From positions 124,001 to 188,000 of the forward strand of contig CAVRWX010000018.1 in the NCBI GenBank assembly GCA_963725035.1: a stretch of DNA of 64,000 nucleotides. Reading direction: 5' to 3'. Below are positions 26,500 through 34,837 of the stretch, in pieces. The translations under genes were made by a program, and so were the position numbers. The stretch is from JALZKA01 sp963725035. GTDB lineage: Bacteria > Actinomycetota > Thermoleophilia > Solirubrobacterales > 70-9. A model generated the notes under the pieces. The model saw only the letters and a list, made by a program, of their open reading frames with translations. It ran no database searches and had not been told where the DNA came from. Each line of letters starts with the position of its first letter. Within the stretch, counting starts at the first letter, position 1.

Positions 26500-26572
26500 G
26501 GGCGCTTAGCTCAGTTGGGAGAGCGCCGCCTCGACAAGGCGGAGGTCACTGGTTCGAGCCCAGTAGTGCCCA
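26500..26572 (+). tRNA. tRNA-Val (GAC)
   Basis: Acceptor GGGCGCT/AGTGCCC (one G-U pair), D-stem GCTC/GAGC, anticodon stem CCGCC/GGCGG around TCGACAA (anticodon GAC), T-arm CACTGG-TTCGAGC-CCAGTA. 73 nt, discriminator A, no CCA encoded. Confidence 0.94.
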
Positions 26573-26712
26573 TCTAGACGACCTCTCGCAGCCGCGGCCT
26601 TCTTCTCAGCGGCCTCAGTCCGCGTGTGTCATTTGGCGACCGCTCAGCGAACGCGGAAGTACACACTGACTCCGCTCACATACCGCTTTCGACGAGAAGC
26701 GCCTTAGTCGAG

Positions 26713-27117
26713 CTACTCCGACAGCCCGGCGGCTTCGAGGGCCTCGTCCCGATCGAGGAAGACGCGCCGCTTGGTGATCGTGTCGCTCGCGACCCAGAAG
26801 ACGAACCAGCCTCTCTGCCTGACCTCTGCGTGGCTTTCCTTTCCTCGGACTGTAAGGACTCCCCCGACCAAGACTCGACCGTCCGATGCCTCGCGGATCT
26901 CGTCGGGCTCGCCGTGGATGCTCTCCCACGGTTCCAGGACCCGCTGGAACCATGCCCTGACCGCGTCCCGTCCCCAGTAGACCTGAGGAACCTCCGATCC
27001 GAACATTGCGTCCTCCCACTCGACGTCGAAGCTGACCGTCGCTATTAACGCCTCAACATCGCCTCGGTTGAACGCCGCGATGTGCTCGTGGATGATCCTG
27101 AGGTTCTCCTGCGACAT
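26713..27117 (-). CDS. SnoaL-like/NTF2-fold protein, copy 1
   Basis: 134 residues: MSQENLRIIHEHIAAFNRGDVEALIATVSFDVEWEDAM...YWGRDAVRAWFQRVLEPW...DGRVLVGGVLTVRGKESH...QRGWFVFWVASDTITKRRVFLDRDEALEAAGLSE. This is the cone-shaped NTF2/SnoaL fold, with the usual FNRGD and G-R-D-A-V-R-A-W segments. Members include polyketide cyclases, limonene-epoxide-hydrolase-like enzymes and stress proteins; nothing fixes the function. It is a tandem duplicate of 27255-27659 at an offset of exactly 542 bp. GATACT lies 9 nt before the ATG, a leaderless pattern. Confidence 0.82.
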   Translation of the reverse strand: MSQENLRIIHEHIAAFNRGDVEALIATVSFDVEWEDAMFGSEVPQVYWGRDAVRAWFQRVLEPWESIHGEPDEIREASDGRVLVGGVLTVRGKESHAEVRQRGWFVFWVASDTITKRRVFLDRDEALEAAGLSE

Positions 27118-27254
27118 CGTCCACGCAGTATCGCGCGGACGATCGTCGCCCGCACTGCCAGAGCGGGCACCCTTCAACGGATATCCGGAGGGCGGTTTCG
27201 CGCTGTCCTGGATCGAGGTGGTGGCATGACTCGCCCAGAGCACAGCGCGTCGAG

Positions 27255-27659
27255 CTACTCCGACAGCCCGGCGGCTTCGAGGGCCTCGTCCCGATCGAGG
27301 AAGGCCTGAACGCTGGTCGCCCGCCCATCTTCGAGGGCCCAGACGTGCGCGACGTCTCGCTCCAGGTGGACCCCGCTTGCGCGGGCCTCGGCGATGAGAC
27401 GGGCAAGCACGACGACATCGGAGCCCGCGTCCAGGTAGCGCTCTGGTTCGAAGCGCCACTCGGCCCAGACCTCGTCCACAATCGCGGTCCACTCCTCGAC
27501 CCCCTTGCGGCCACGGAAGACGCTGGGAGTGTCCGGATAGAGCGGGGGAACCCGAATTTCGAAGTCCGGCGCGGCGTAGTCGGGAAACGCGGGCTCCACG
27601 TCACGCCGGGCGAAGAACTCGTAAAGCCTCTCGACGATCTCCACGTTCTCCTGCGACAT
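27255..27659 (-). CDS. SnoaL-like/NTF2-fold protein, copy 2
   Basis: 134 residues, the same length as copy 1: MSQENVEIVERLYEFFARRDVEPAFPDYAAPDFEIRVPP...FRGRKGVEEWTAIVDEVWAEW...LERDVAHVWALEDGRATSVQAFLDRDEALEAAGLSE. The central part has diverged strongly from copy 1, but the last 55 bp of the two genes are identical and the 5' ends with their -10 boxes are very alike. Its own GATACT lies 9 nt before ATG 27659. Function unknown. Confidence 0.82.
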   Translation of the reverse strand: MSQENVEIVERLYEFFARRDVEPAFPDYAAPDFEIRVPPLYPDTPSVFRGRKGVEEWTAIVDEVWAEWRFEPERYLDAGSDVVVLARLIAEARASGVHLERDVAHVWALEDGRATSVQAFLDRDEALEAAGLSE

Positions 27660-27727
27660 CGCCCGCGCAGTATCTCGCGCCGGCTTGAGATGTGTGCTTT
27701 CCATGCAAAGCGCCACTACGGCGGCGG

Positions 27728-27733
27728 TACCTT
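27728..27733 (+). promoter_or_regulatory. Probable -10 box (TACCTT) of the GNAT gene
   Basis: TACCTT, 7 nt, ATG 27741; no Shine-Dalgarno. One more example of the leaderless pattern. Confidence 0.35.
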
Positions 27734-27740
27734 GGCCAGC

Positions 27741-28196
27741 ATGCGTATTCGTCGCGCCACCCCTGATGACGCCGCGGACGTCGCGCGGTTGCTTCACGAC
27801 TTCAACACGGAGTACGACGCCTTCACACCGGGCGTTGAGGTGCTCACCCAGAACGCGCGGGACATGATCGCGAACGGGGACATGGTCGTCCTGCTTGCCG
27901 GCGACGGTCCCGATGGCCTCGCCGAGCTTCGCTTCCGCAAGTCGGTGTGGACGGCGCAACTGGATTGCTACCTCGAGGAGCTCTATGTCGTGCCGGCGCT
28001 GCGCGGCCAGGGGATCGGGCGAGCGATGCTGCGGGAAGCTATGGATGTCGCGCGTGTCGCCGGCGCGGCGCACATCGAGTTGGGGACCAGCGAGGACGAC
28101 GAGGCGGCGCGAGCCTTGTACGAGAGCGAGGGCTTCACGAACCGCGAGGGTAACCCGGACGGGCCCGTGATGCTCTTCTACGAGCGGGAGCTCTGA
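27741..28196 (+). CDS. GNAT-family N-acetyltransferase
   Basis: 151 residues. MRIRRATPDDAADVARLLHDFNTEYD opens the fold. Acetyl-CoA motif A is YLEELYVVPALRGQGIGRAMLREAMDVAR (R-G-Q-G-I-G), followed by HIELGTSEDDEAARALYESEGFTNREG (motif B with A-L-Y-E-x-E-G-F). Typical small-molecule or protein N-terminal acetyltransferase; acceptor unknown. Monocistronic, probably leaderless. Confidence 0.88.
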   Translation: MRIRRATPDDAADVARLLHDFNTEYDAFTPGVEVLTQNARDMIANGDMVVLLAGDGPDGLAELRFRKSVWTAQLDCYLEELYVVPALRGQGIGRAMLREAMDVARVAGAAHIELGTSEDDEAARALYESEGFTNREGNPDGPVMLFYEREL

Positions 28197-28294
28197 GGGC
28201 GTCGCTGGCCAGGTGGCCAGTCGATCGCGCTTGGACTGGGCGTGCGGTGGGTAGTGGTGGGCGACCCGTATCCCGTCCACGGAAGGAGAGTCAC

Positions 28295-28354
28295 ATGTAC
28301 ATCGGACTCGGAGCCCTGCTCCTGATCATCATCATCATCATTCTCGTCACCTAA
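28295..28354 (+). CDS. 19-residue hydrophobic micropeptide, copy 1
   Basis: ATG 28295 to TAA encodes MYIGLGALLLIIIIIILVT, a single predicted membrane-spanning or membrane-inserted helix with an isoleucine run. A strong Shine-Dalgarno, GGAAGGAGAG (28281-28290), precedes it at good spacing, unlike the leaderless genes around it. A near-identical copy lies 93 bp downstream. Too short for gene callers. The family is not recognised. Confidence 0.65.
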   Translation: MYIGLGALLLIIIIIILVT

Positions 28355-28387
28355 GCCGAACTCACCCACGAAGTTAAGGAGGCTCAG

Positions 28388-28447
28388 ATGTACATCGGAC
28401 TCGGGACCCTGCTCCTGATCATCATCATCATCATTCTCGTCACGTAG
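28388..28447 (+). CDS. 19-residue hydrophobic micropeptide, copy 2
   Basis: ATG 28388 to TAG encodes MYIGLGTLLLIIIIIILVT; only residue 7 (Thr for Ala) differs from copy 1. Its own Shine-Dalgarno AAGGAGGC (28376-28383) is conserved although the spacer DNA between the copies is unrelated. That pattern is what selection on translation would leave. Function unknown; toxin-like, regulatory or membrane-complex roles are all possible. Confidence 0.65.
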   Translation: MYIGLGTLLLIIIIIILVT

Positions 28448-28504
28448 CGCGCACAGCGCGTACCGCCACTGCCCACGGCGCCGGGGCCCCGGGGCATACG
28501 GCTG

Positions 28505-28510
28505 TAGGCT
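28505..28510 (+). promoter_or_regulatory. Probable -10 box (TAGGCT) of the large membrane protein gene
   Basis: TAGGCT, 9 nt, ATG 28520, no Shine-Dalgarno. It implies a transcript separate from the micropeptides. Confidence 0.35.
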
Positions 28511-28519
28511 CGCCGCCCG

Positions 28520-30334
28520 ATGCTCGGCACCTACGTTTCGCTGGCACTCATCCTGGGGGCTTCGTTCGTCGTCGGTCAGGCGGTGTTCCGCGCCTGCGGA
28601 CATCGCGAGCGCTCGCCGCTCGCCCCGGCCGTCGGCCTGGGACTCCTGTGCGCGGCCGCGTGGCTCGCCGCGGACCTGGCTTCGTCGGCCTGGGCCGGGC
28701 TCGGCGCAGCGGCGGTCCTCACGATCGTCAGCGCCACCCTTCTGCGCTTCGAGCCCGCGACCGGCCCGCTCGACGACGCTCTTCCAGCCGCGGTCGGAGC
28801 GGTCGTCCTTGGGTCGCTGCCGTTCCTGATCGAGATGCGCTTCGGGATCCTGGGCACCTCGCTCAATCCCGACATGTCGCAGCATCTCTTCGCAACCGAC
28901 CGGATCGCGAACGGGGGAGAGGAGCGGCTTATCGCGGAGGGCTATCCGCTCGGCCCGCATGCTCTGGTCGCAGGGCTTGCCAAGCTCGGGATCTCGTTCG
29001 TGCACGGTTTTGCCGGGCTGATGCTCGCGACGATGGTCGCCGCAACCCTCGCTCCGCTTGGCGTCTTGAAGGACTTGGAGCGGACCAGGCGCATCGGCGT
29101 CGCGCTCCTGGTTGGCGCCGCCTACCTCGCCGCGTCCTACTTCATCCAGGGAGCTTTCAAGGAGACGATGCAGGCCCTGTTCCTCCTTGCATTCGCCGTG
29201 GGGCTTGCCGAATTGGCTGCCGGTACGTCCGCGAGCGAAGGCCGCTGGGGGCGGCTCAAGGGCTTGCCCCTCGCGGCGCTCGCGATCGGCTCGCTCTACG
29301 CGTACAGCTTCCCCGGGCTCACCTGGCTCGTGGGGACGCTGGGAGTGTTCGCGGTGGCCGAGGTCGTCCGCGATCGAAGCCTGGGAGTGATCCGAAGTGC
29401 GCTGGTACCCACCCTGATCGGATTTGCAGCCGTCGCCGTCGCCGCCGCCCCCGAGGTTCCGCGCATGCTCGACTTCGCGAGCTTCGAGACCTTCGACCCC
29501 GACGGCGCCGGGCTCGGCAACCTCTTCAATCCGATCTCGCCGATCGAGGCGCTCGGGATCTGGCCTTCGGGTGACTTCCGCCTGGATCCCGGCGCCGGCT
29601 TCGCGCCGGCGTTCGCGTTCTACGTGGGCGGAGTGATCGGAGCGCTGGCGCTGGCGCTGGGCCTGGTCCGGGCTCTCCAGGCGGGAGAGACCGCGCTCGC
29701 CTCGGCGCTGGTTGCCGGTGGCGTCCTCTACGCGTACGCGCTCATCGCCGGGACTCCCTACCAGGAGGCGAAGGCGCTCGCGATCGTGGCGCCGGTCGCG
29801 ATGCTGATCGCAGCGCGCGGGTGCCTGGAGGAAACGCCGCTCGTCCACACCCTCAGAAACGCGCCCGCCCGAATTCTGGCCGTGCCCGCGTTGACCTTCG
29901 CCTTCCTGATCGGTGCCGCCGGCTCGAGCGCCCTTGCCCTCGTGAACGGTCCTGTCGGACCATCGACCTGGACACCCGCACTCCTCGAGTTCTCGGCCCA
30001 GGTACCCCAAGACGAGGCGGTCCTCGCTGTCATCGACGACGAGCTCGCCTCGCAAAACGGGCGCGACCTGGTCACCTGGGAGCTCCGCGGGCGGGAGGTG
30101 TGCGTGATCTCCAACGAGGAGGTCTCGGCCGGCACCGTCTCGGACAAGGCCTTCGGCGCGGTGGTCGTGATCGGGGAGCTCGATCAGCCCCTGCCGGTCG
30201 TCGGCAGGATCTCCGAGCTCGACCGCGAGACCAGCGGCGGGCTCGACTACACGCTCTATCGCGCGAACCTCGCAGGTTCCGATCCGGGCTGTCCGTTCGT
30301 TGCCGACGGCGACCGCGCCGAGCCCGCCGACTAG
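28520..30334 (+). CDS. Large polytopic membrane protein of unknown function
   Basis: 604 residues with roughly twelve hydrophobic segments (TYVSLALILGASFVVGQAVF first; later IGALALALGLV, LVAGGVLYAYALIAG, ILAVPALTFAFLIGAAG). Between the early TM segments lies an extracytoplasmic-looking stretch with MRFGILGTSLNPDMSQHLFATDRIANGG. A soluble C-terminal domain of about 120 residues follows the last TM (WTPALLEFSAQVPQDEAVLAVIDDE...VCVISNEEVSAG). The architecture recalls GT-C glycosyltransferases or uncharacterised actinobacterial YfhO-like proteins, but no diagnostic motif is certain. thrS starts 20 bp downstream. Confidence 0.7.
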   Translation: MLGTYVSLALILGASFVVGQAVFRACGHRERSPLAPAVGLGLLCAAAWLAADLASSAWAGLGAAAVLTIVSATLLRFEPATGPLDDALPAAVGAVVLGSLPFLIEMRFGILGTSLNPDMSQHLFATDRIANGGEERLIAEGYPLGPHALVAGLAKLGISFVHGFAGLMLATMVAATLAPLGVLKDLERTRRIGVALLVGAAYLAASYFIQGAFKETMQALFLLAFAVGLAELAAGTSASEGRWGRLKGLPLAALAIGSLYAYSFPGLTWLVGTLGVFAVAEVVRDRSLGVIRSALVPTLIGFAAVAVAAAPEVPRMLDFASFETFDPDGAGLGNLFNPISPIEALGIWPSGDFRLDPGAGFAPAFAFYVGGVIGALALALGLVRALQAGETALASALVAGGVLYAYALIAGTPYQEAKALAIVAPVAMLIAARGCLEETPLVHTLRNAPARILAVPALTFAFLIGAAGSSALALVNGPVGPSTWTPALLEFSAQVPQDEAVLAVIDDELASQNGRDLVTWELRGREVCVISNEEVSAGTVSDKAFGAVVVIGELDQPLPVVGRISELDRETSGGLDYTLYRANLAGSDPGCPFVADGDRAEPAD

Positions 30335-30354
30335 CGCGAATAGCATCAGGCGCG

Positions 30355-32263
30355 ATGGCCGCGATCACCGTGAAGCTCCCGGACGGGACCCCGCTCGAGC
30401 TCGCCGAGGGAGCGACGGGTGCCGACGCTGCGGCCGCCATCGGCCCGGGGCTGGCAAAGGCGGCGCTCGCGATCAAGGTGGACAACGAGCTCAGGGACCT
30501 CTCGGCGTCACTTCCCGACGGCGCCGAGATCGCGATCCTCACGGACCGCGACCCCGAGGCGCTCGCGCTGATGCGCCACGACACCGCGCACGTGCTGGCG
30601 ACCGCGGTGGTCGAGCTGTGGCCGGGGACCAAGGTCTCGATCGGCCCGGCGATCGAGAACGGCTTCTACTACGACTTCGAGTTCCCGGACGACTTCCGGC
30701 CGTCGGTCGACGACCTGCCGAAGATCGAGGAGGCGATGGCCGGGCACATCGCTGCCGACGAGGAGTTCGAGCGGACCGACGTGACGCCTGACGAGGCGCT
30801 CGAGCGCTTCAAGGCCGAGGATCAGCCCTACAAGGTCGAGCTGATCGAGGACCTGGTGCGGGACCAGGGCGTCGAGACCGTCTCGCTCTACCGGAACGGA
30901 CCGTTCACGGACCTCTGCCTCGGCCCGCACGGCCCGACGACGAAGCGCATCAAGGCCTTCAAGCTGACGTCGGTCGCAGGCGCGTACTGGCGAGGCGACG
31001 AGACGCGCAACATGCTGAGCCGGATCTACGGGACGGCCTTCTTCAAGCAGGCCGACCTCGAAGAGCACGAGCGTCTCCTGGACGAGGCCCGCGAGCGCGA
31101 TCACCGTCGCCTTGGTCGCGAGCTGGGCCTCTTCATGTTCCGGCCAGAGTCGCCCGGCATGCCGTTCTGGCTGCCCCAGGGCACGGTCCTCTTGCGCCTG
31201 ATCCAGAACGAGGTGGACGCGCAGCTCGAAAAGCGCGGCTACGCCGAGATCAAGACGCCGCACATCATGGACGTCGAGCTCTGGCACCGCTCCGGCCACT
31301 ACGACAACTACCGCGAGAACATGTACTTCTCGGACGTGGACGACCGCCAGTTCGCGCTCAAGCCCATGAATTGCCCCGGCGCCTGCCTCGTCTTCGGCGC
31401 CGAGCGCCGCTCGTACCGCGACCTGCCGCTGCGCTTGGCCGAGTACGGGCACGTCTCGCGGCACGAGCGCGAGGGCGTGCTCCACGGCTTGCTCCGCGTG
31501 CGCGCCTTCACCCAGGACGACGCGCACGTCTACTGCACGCTCGATCAGGTTCGCGCCGAGGTGGACTCGATCTGCGAGTCCATCGACGAGCTCTACACCC
31601 GTTTCGGCTTCTCAGAGGTGCGGGTCGAGCTCTCGACCAAGCCCGAGAAAGCGATCGGCTCCGACGAGGACTGGGACGCGGCCGAGAAGGCGCTCACCGA
31701 GGCCCTCGAGGGCCAGGGCCGCGAGTACGTCCTCAATCCCGGCGACGGCTCGTTCTACGGACCCAAGATCGACTTCCATGTGACCGATGCCCTCGGCCGC
31801 TCGTGGCAGCTCGGCACCTGCCAGCTCGACTTCCAGATGCCCGAGCGCTTCGAGCTCACATACTGGGGCGAGGACAACTCAGAGCACCGGCCGGTGATGA
31901 TCCACCGCGCGCTCCTCGGCTCGATGGAGCGCTTCGCCGGGATCCTGATCGAGCACTACGCCGGCCGTTTCCCCGATTGGCTCGCGCCGGTCCAGGTTGG
32001 CGTCCTGCCCGTCTCCGACCGCCACAACGAGCAGGCTCGGAGCGGTTGTTGCCGAGCTCACGAGCCTGGGCGTGCGCGCCCGCATCGACGACCGCACCGA
32101 GTCGGTGGGCCGCAAGATCCGCGACGCCGAGCTCGCGAAGCTTCCGTACATGGTGATCCTGGGGGACCGTGAGGCCGAATCTGGCCTACTCGCGGTCCGC
32201 TCGCATTCCGAAGGCGACCTTGGGTCGATGAGCGTCGATGCCATCCGCGGCCGCCTGAGTTAG
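30355..32263 (+). CDS. thrS: Threonyl-tRNA synthetase, frame slipped once near the C-terminus
   Basis: About 636 residues, full length. The TGS domain is residues 1-60. The editing domain has RHDTAHVLA (H75, H79) and GPFTDLCLGPHGP with the conserved Cys and His. The class II core has the zinc Cys in ALKPMNCPGACLVF, motif 2 (YGHVSRHEREGVLHGLLRVRAFTQDDAH) and motif 3 (HRALLGSMERFAGILIEHYAG). The anticodon-binding domain follows (VVAELTSLGVRARIDDRTESVGRKIRDAELAKLPYMVILGDRE). The frame slips near 32036 in GCTCGGAGCGG; the gene is essential, so this is almost certainly a read error. TAGCAT lies 8 nt before ATG 30355. Confidence 0.93.
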
Positions 32264-32265
32264 CG

Positions 32266-32299
32266 AATAGTTAACAAACTATTTAGGTGTAGCCACACC
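32266..32299. promoter_or_regulatory. Two adjacent inverted repeats between thrS and the secreted-protein gene
   Basis: AATAGTT-AACA-AACTATT (32266-32283), an AT-rich perfect 7-bp-arm palindrome, is followed 2 bp later by GGTGT-AGCC-ACACC (32286-32299). They sit 3 bp after the thrS stop and 25 bp before the next ATG. Such AT content is exceptional in this DNA. It could be an operator of the 32324 gene or part of an unusual transcript end. Confidence 0.45.
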
Positions 32300-32323
32300 G
32301 CAGATGGGGAAGAGAGCCTCAAC

Positions 32324-33457
32324 ATGCGTCGTGGGGGGTTTATCTCGGTTGTGGTCGGCACGGCAGCCGGCTTCGTTGCTTTCGGAGGGGCTGTTAGCCC
32401 GGCATTCGCGGCGTGCCCGGACGGCAGCGGTCCGAACGTTGGTGGCTACGGCTCACTCAGCCCTGGGGAGCACCCGGATGAATGCTGGCGCCCGTACAGC
32501 GACAACAGCCCGTTCAACTGGCGAATTCCCGCAAATGCCAGGACCCACCAAAAGTCGGATGCGCAGGTGCGGGAACTCTTTGACCAGGGCATCGACGCGA
32601 TCGTAAGAGGCGATAGGGAGAAGGACATGGGCGTCTCGCTTTTCTTCGCGGATGCCGCTACACCGACCAAGAACATTGACTGCTTGGAGAATTGGGGCAC
32701 CTGCGAGCTTGAGGACGTTCCAGTTCCGTTCCCAGCGGAGGCGATCCCGTCGGGGGAGTGGCCGCTTCCAAGCTCGAGCGCAGACTATGACTCGCACGTG
32801 ACGATCGTCGACCAGGACACGCAGATTGAGCACGACCTTTGGAACGTGCGGAGCATCTGGGGCGATTCGGTCGGGACCAGCTGGGGTGGTGAGACGCGTA
32901 TCCGTGGCAAAGGACTGGGGTCGGGCGCTGTTGCGGCTGAGTATGGATCACTCGGAGGCCTTATCCGCGCAGAGGAGCTGGTGAACGGCCGAATTGATCA
33001 CGCGCTTTCGCTGAGCGTGCCGTGCACCTCCGGCCACACGTACCCAGGCACCAAGGTTGGGAGGGAGTGCAGCGACGTCGACTTCCCGGCGAATCACCCT
33101 CTTCCGCAAGGTGCCCTCGTGCGTCTGCGGATGGATAGAGACGAGATCAAGAAGAAAGTGCCGGGTTGGCTCGAGCCAATCTATCTCGCGCTGGAGCGGT
33201 ATGGCGCCTATATCGGCGATACGACCGGCCATCCCGGCCACCTCTCCGTCAAGGTTGAATCCCAGGCCAGCTACACAGCGTTCAATCAGGAGGATCCGCT
33301 GCTCGAGTACGCAAGGGATCTGGGCTTTCCTGAGCCGGAGGACTACAACGGGAACGGGCAGCCGGAGGCGAGCTTTACCCTGGAGCAGCCGGAAATCGAC
33401 TTAGCCCGCAAGATGGAAGTCGTCACGGCGAGACCGCCGCACTCGCAGCGCCGTTAA
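32324..33457 (+). CDS. Secreted 'CWRPY-SPFN' family protein, paralogue 1
   Basis: 377 residues with a signal peptide (MRRGGFISVVVGTAAGFVAF... SPAFAAC). The mature part shows the family landmarks: GGYGSLSPGEHPDECWRPYSDNSPFN, a second cysteine pair in DCLENWGTCEL, DYDSHVTIVDQ...EHDLWNV, SWGGETRI, GLGSGAVAAEYGSLGGLIRAEEL, GRIDHALSL, CTSGHTYPGTKVGRECS, RYGAYIGDTTG and, near the C-terminus, DYNGNGQPE, a calcium-loop-like D-x-N-x-N-G-x-x-E. Related genes are at 33578, 49089 and 61246. It lies between thrS and infC; its 3' end runs into the duplicated infC leader. Function unknown; an extracellular binding or carbohydrate-active role would fit. Confidence 0.75.
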   Translation: MRRGGFISVVVGTAAGFVAFGGAVSPAFAACPDGSGPNVGGYGSLSPGEHPDECWRPYSDNSPFNWRIPANARTHQKSDAQVRELFDQGIDAIVRGDREKDMGVSLFFADAATPTKNIDCLENWGTCELEDVPVPFPAEAIPSGEWPLPSSSADYDSHVTIVDQDTQIEHDLWNVRSIWGDSVGTSWGGETRIRGKGLGSGAVAAEYGSLGGLIRAEELVNGRIDHALSLSVPCTSGHTYPGTKVGRECSDVDFPANHPLPQGALVRLRMDRDEIKKKVPGWLEPIYLALERYGAYIGDTTGHPGHLSVKVESQASYTAFNQEDPLLEYARDLGFPEPEDYNGNGQPEASFTLEQPEIDLARKMEVVTARPPHSQRR

Positions 33458-33528
33458 CGACTTGACGCGCCGCAACAACTTCGTCCAGTGCCGGTCCCTC
33501 GACGTTTCGACCGCCGGATGCCCGAGCG
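33444..33528 (+). repeat. 85-bp direct repeat, left copy (duplicated infC leader and start)
   Basis: Matches 34753-34837 with 6 mismatches, at an offset of 1309 bp. It includes a copy of the infC start region: GTG 33488 would encode VPVPRRFDRRMPERPVISVR and then stop at 33548-33550, so it is only a fragment. The right copy is the functional infC start. Confidence 0.8.
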
Positions 33529-33550
33529 ACCGGTGATCTCGGTGCGATGA
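33488..33550 (+). pseudogene. Truncated infC 5' fragment
   Basis: Twenty codons whose first fourteen (VPVPRRFDRRMPER) are identical to the N-terminus encoded at 34797. The reading frame then leaves the infC sequence and stops. It is evidently a by-product of the duplication that brought in the 33578-34671 gene. Confidence 0.6.
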
Positions 33551-33577
33551 AGCCGAGGCGCTGGCCGAGCGGCTCGG

Positions 33578-34671
33578 TTAGCCCGGCGGCTGGATCGAAG
33601 GCGCAACGAGCCGAAGGCGCGAGAAGTCGGTCTCGAATCCGAAGTTGAAGAAGTACTCGGGGGTGCCGTTCTCGTTGATGTCGGCCGCACCGATCCCGGA
33701 GTCGATCGCAAGCTTTACGAATGGGTCGTCCTGGCCCTGGCTCGTGTAGCCGTTCGGGCTCTCGTGCTTCACGCCCCAGATGCCTTCGGTGCCGCTCGTG
33801 TCGACGACGTAAGCGCCGTAGCGGTCGAGCGCCTTCAGGATCGCGCGTTTCCACGGCGGCGCGGCGGCCAGCTCGTCCGGATCGGCAGGAAGCTGGAAGT
33901 GAGCGCCCATCGCCGGGCGGTCTTCGGCGTCGAAGCCGTTGTCCGAGCAGTCGAGTCCGCCCTTCGTCGCGGGGTAGACGTAGCCCTCTGTGCACGGGAC
34001 GAACAGCGCAAGTGCGTGGTTGATCTTGCCCGGCGCGGAGCTCCTCGGCCCGGACCATGCCCGCGATGCGCGCCGTTCTCCGACGCTACGGCTTCGGAAC
34101 CGAGGCCGTACCCGCGGACGTTGGTGATGCCGCCCCACTTGATCGCGATGGAGTCGTTGTCCATCTCGCGGATGTTCCAGAGGTCGTACTCGAGGCCAGA
34201 GGCGTGATCGATGACGGTGAGGTGCGAGTCCCAGTCGTCGTCGGGCTCAGCGAGCGGCCAGACACCCGAGGGGATCGCGTTGGGCGGCATCGGTACCTCG
34301 ACCCCTTCGAGGTCGCAGAAGCCTCCGAAGTCCTCGACGCAGGTGACGGTCTTGGTCGGATCGCCAGGTTGGGTGTGGTAGGTCGCGATGCCGAAGTCGC
34401 GCTCGGGATCGCCCGCGGGGATCGGGCCGATCGGGCCGCTTTCGACCAGCTTGCCCGAGATCTTCTCGGAGTTTTCCAGCTCCTTCGCATCCCGCGGGAT
34501 CTCGAGGTTGAACGGGCTCTCTGGACGGTAGGGGCGCCAGCAGGCGGGAGGGGGGTTGCCGGCCGTGAAGGTGAGCGGATCGACGGTCTCGTTGCACGTC
34601 GTGGTCGAAGTCGTCGCCGGTATCGGGCTCGTCGCAGCGACGATCAGCGCGATAAGGGCGTCCCACGACAT
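33578..34671 (-). CDS. Secreted 'CWRPY-SPFN' family protein, paralogue 2, frame slipped twice
   Basis: About 364 residues. The hydrophobic start (WDALIALIVAATSPIPATTS) is a plausible if atypical signal peptide. Landmarks are PPACWRPYRPESPFNLEIP, CVEDFGGFCDLEGVEVPMP, DWDSHLTVIDHASGLEYDLWNIREM, IKWGGITNVRGYGLGSEAVASENG, then after slips near 34070 and 34035 GMVRAEEL, INHALALFVPC, YVYPATKGGLDCSD, DRYGAYVVDTSGTEG and DINENGTPEYFF. It lies on the opposite strand to its neighbours, inside the 1309-bp unit bounded by infC leader copies. Function unknown. Confidence 0.7.
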
Positions 34672-34752
34672 CTCAGAAGAGAGTACGTACGCGGAACCTC
34701 CTCAGGTCATCGACCGTTCTATACTCCCAGCAGATGGAGTTCCCCAACACCT

Positions 34753-34837
34753 CGCTGCGCCATTAACGACTTGACGCGCCGCAACAGCTTCATCTAGTGC
34801 CGGTCCCACGACGTTTCGACCGCCGGATGCCCGAGCG
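34753..34837 (+). repeat. 85-bp direct repeat, right copy (functional infC leader and start)
   Basis: The right-hand copy of the repeat at 33444-33528 (79 of 85 identical). It contains TTGACG (34771-34776) and the infC start codon at 34797. Confidence 0.8.

Noticed and set aside
27148..27168. GCCCGC...GCGGGC hairpin between the SnoaL copies as a terminator
   Set aside because: Six-bp stem with a nine-base loop and no T tract on either strand; too weak to call.
28178..30346. 722-codon minus-strand frame
   Set aside because: Antisense to the large membrane protein and the micropeptides; the translation is a featureless Arg/Glu/Gly string without domain motifs.
30355..32263. True pseudogenisation of thrS
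   Set aside because: Only a one-base slip after otherwise perfect motifs; the gene is essential and no second copy is seen.
33529..34752. Insertion sequence between the 85-bp repeats
   Set aside because: No transposase and no terminal inverted repeats; the only gene is a secreted-family paralogue, so it was recorded as a duplicated unit, not an IS.
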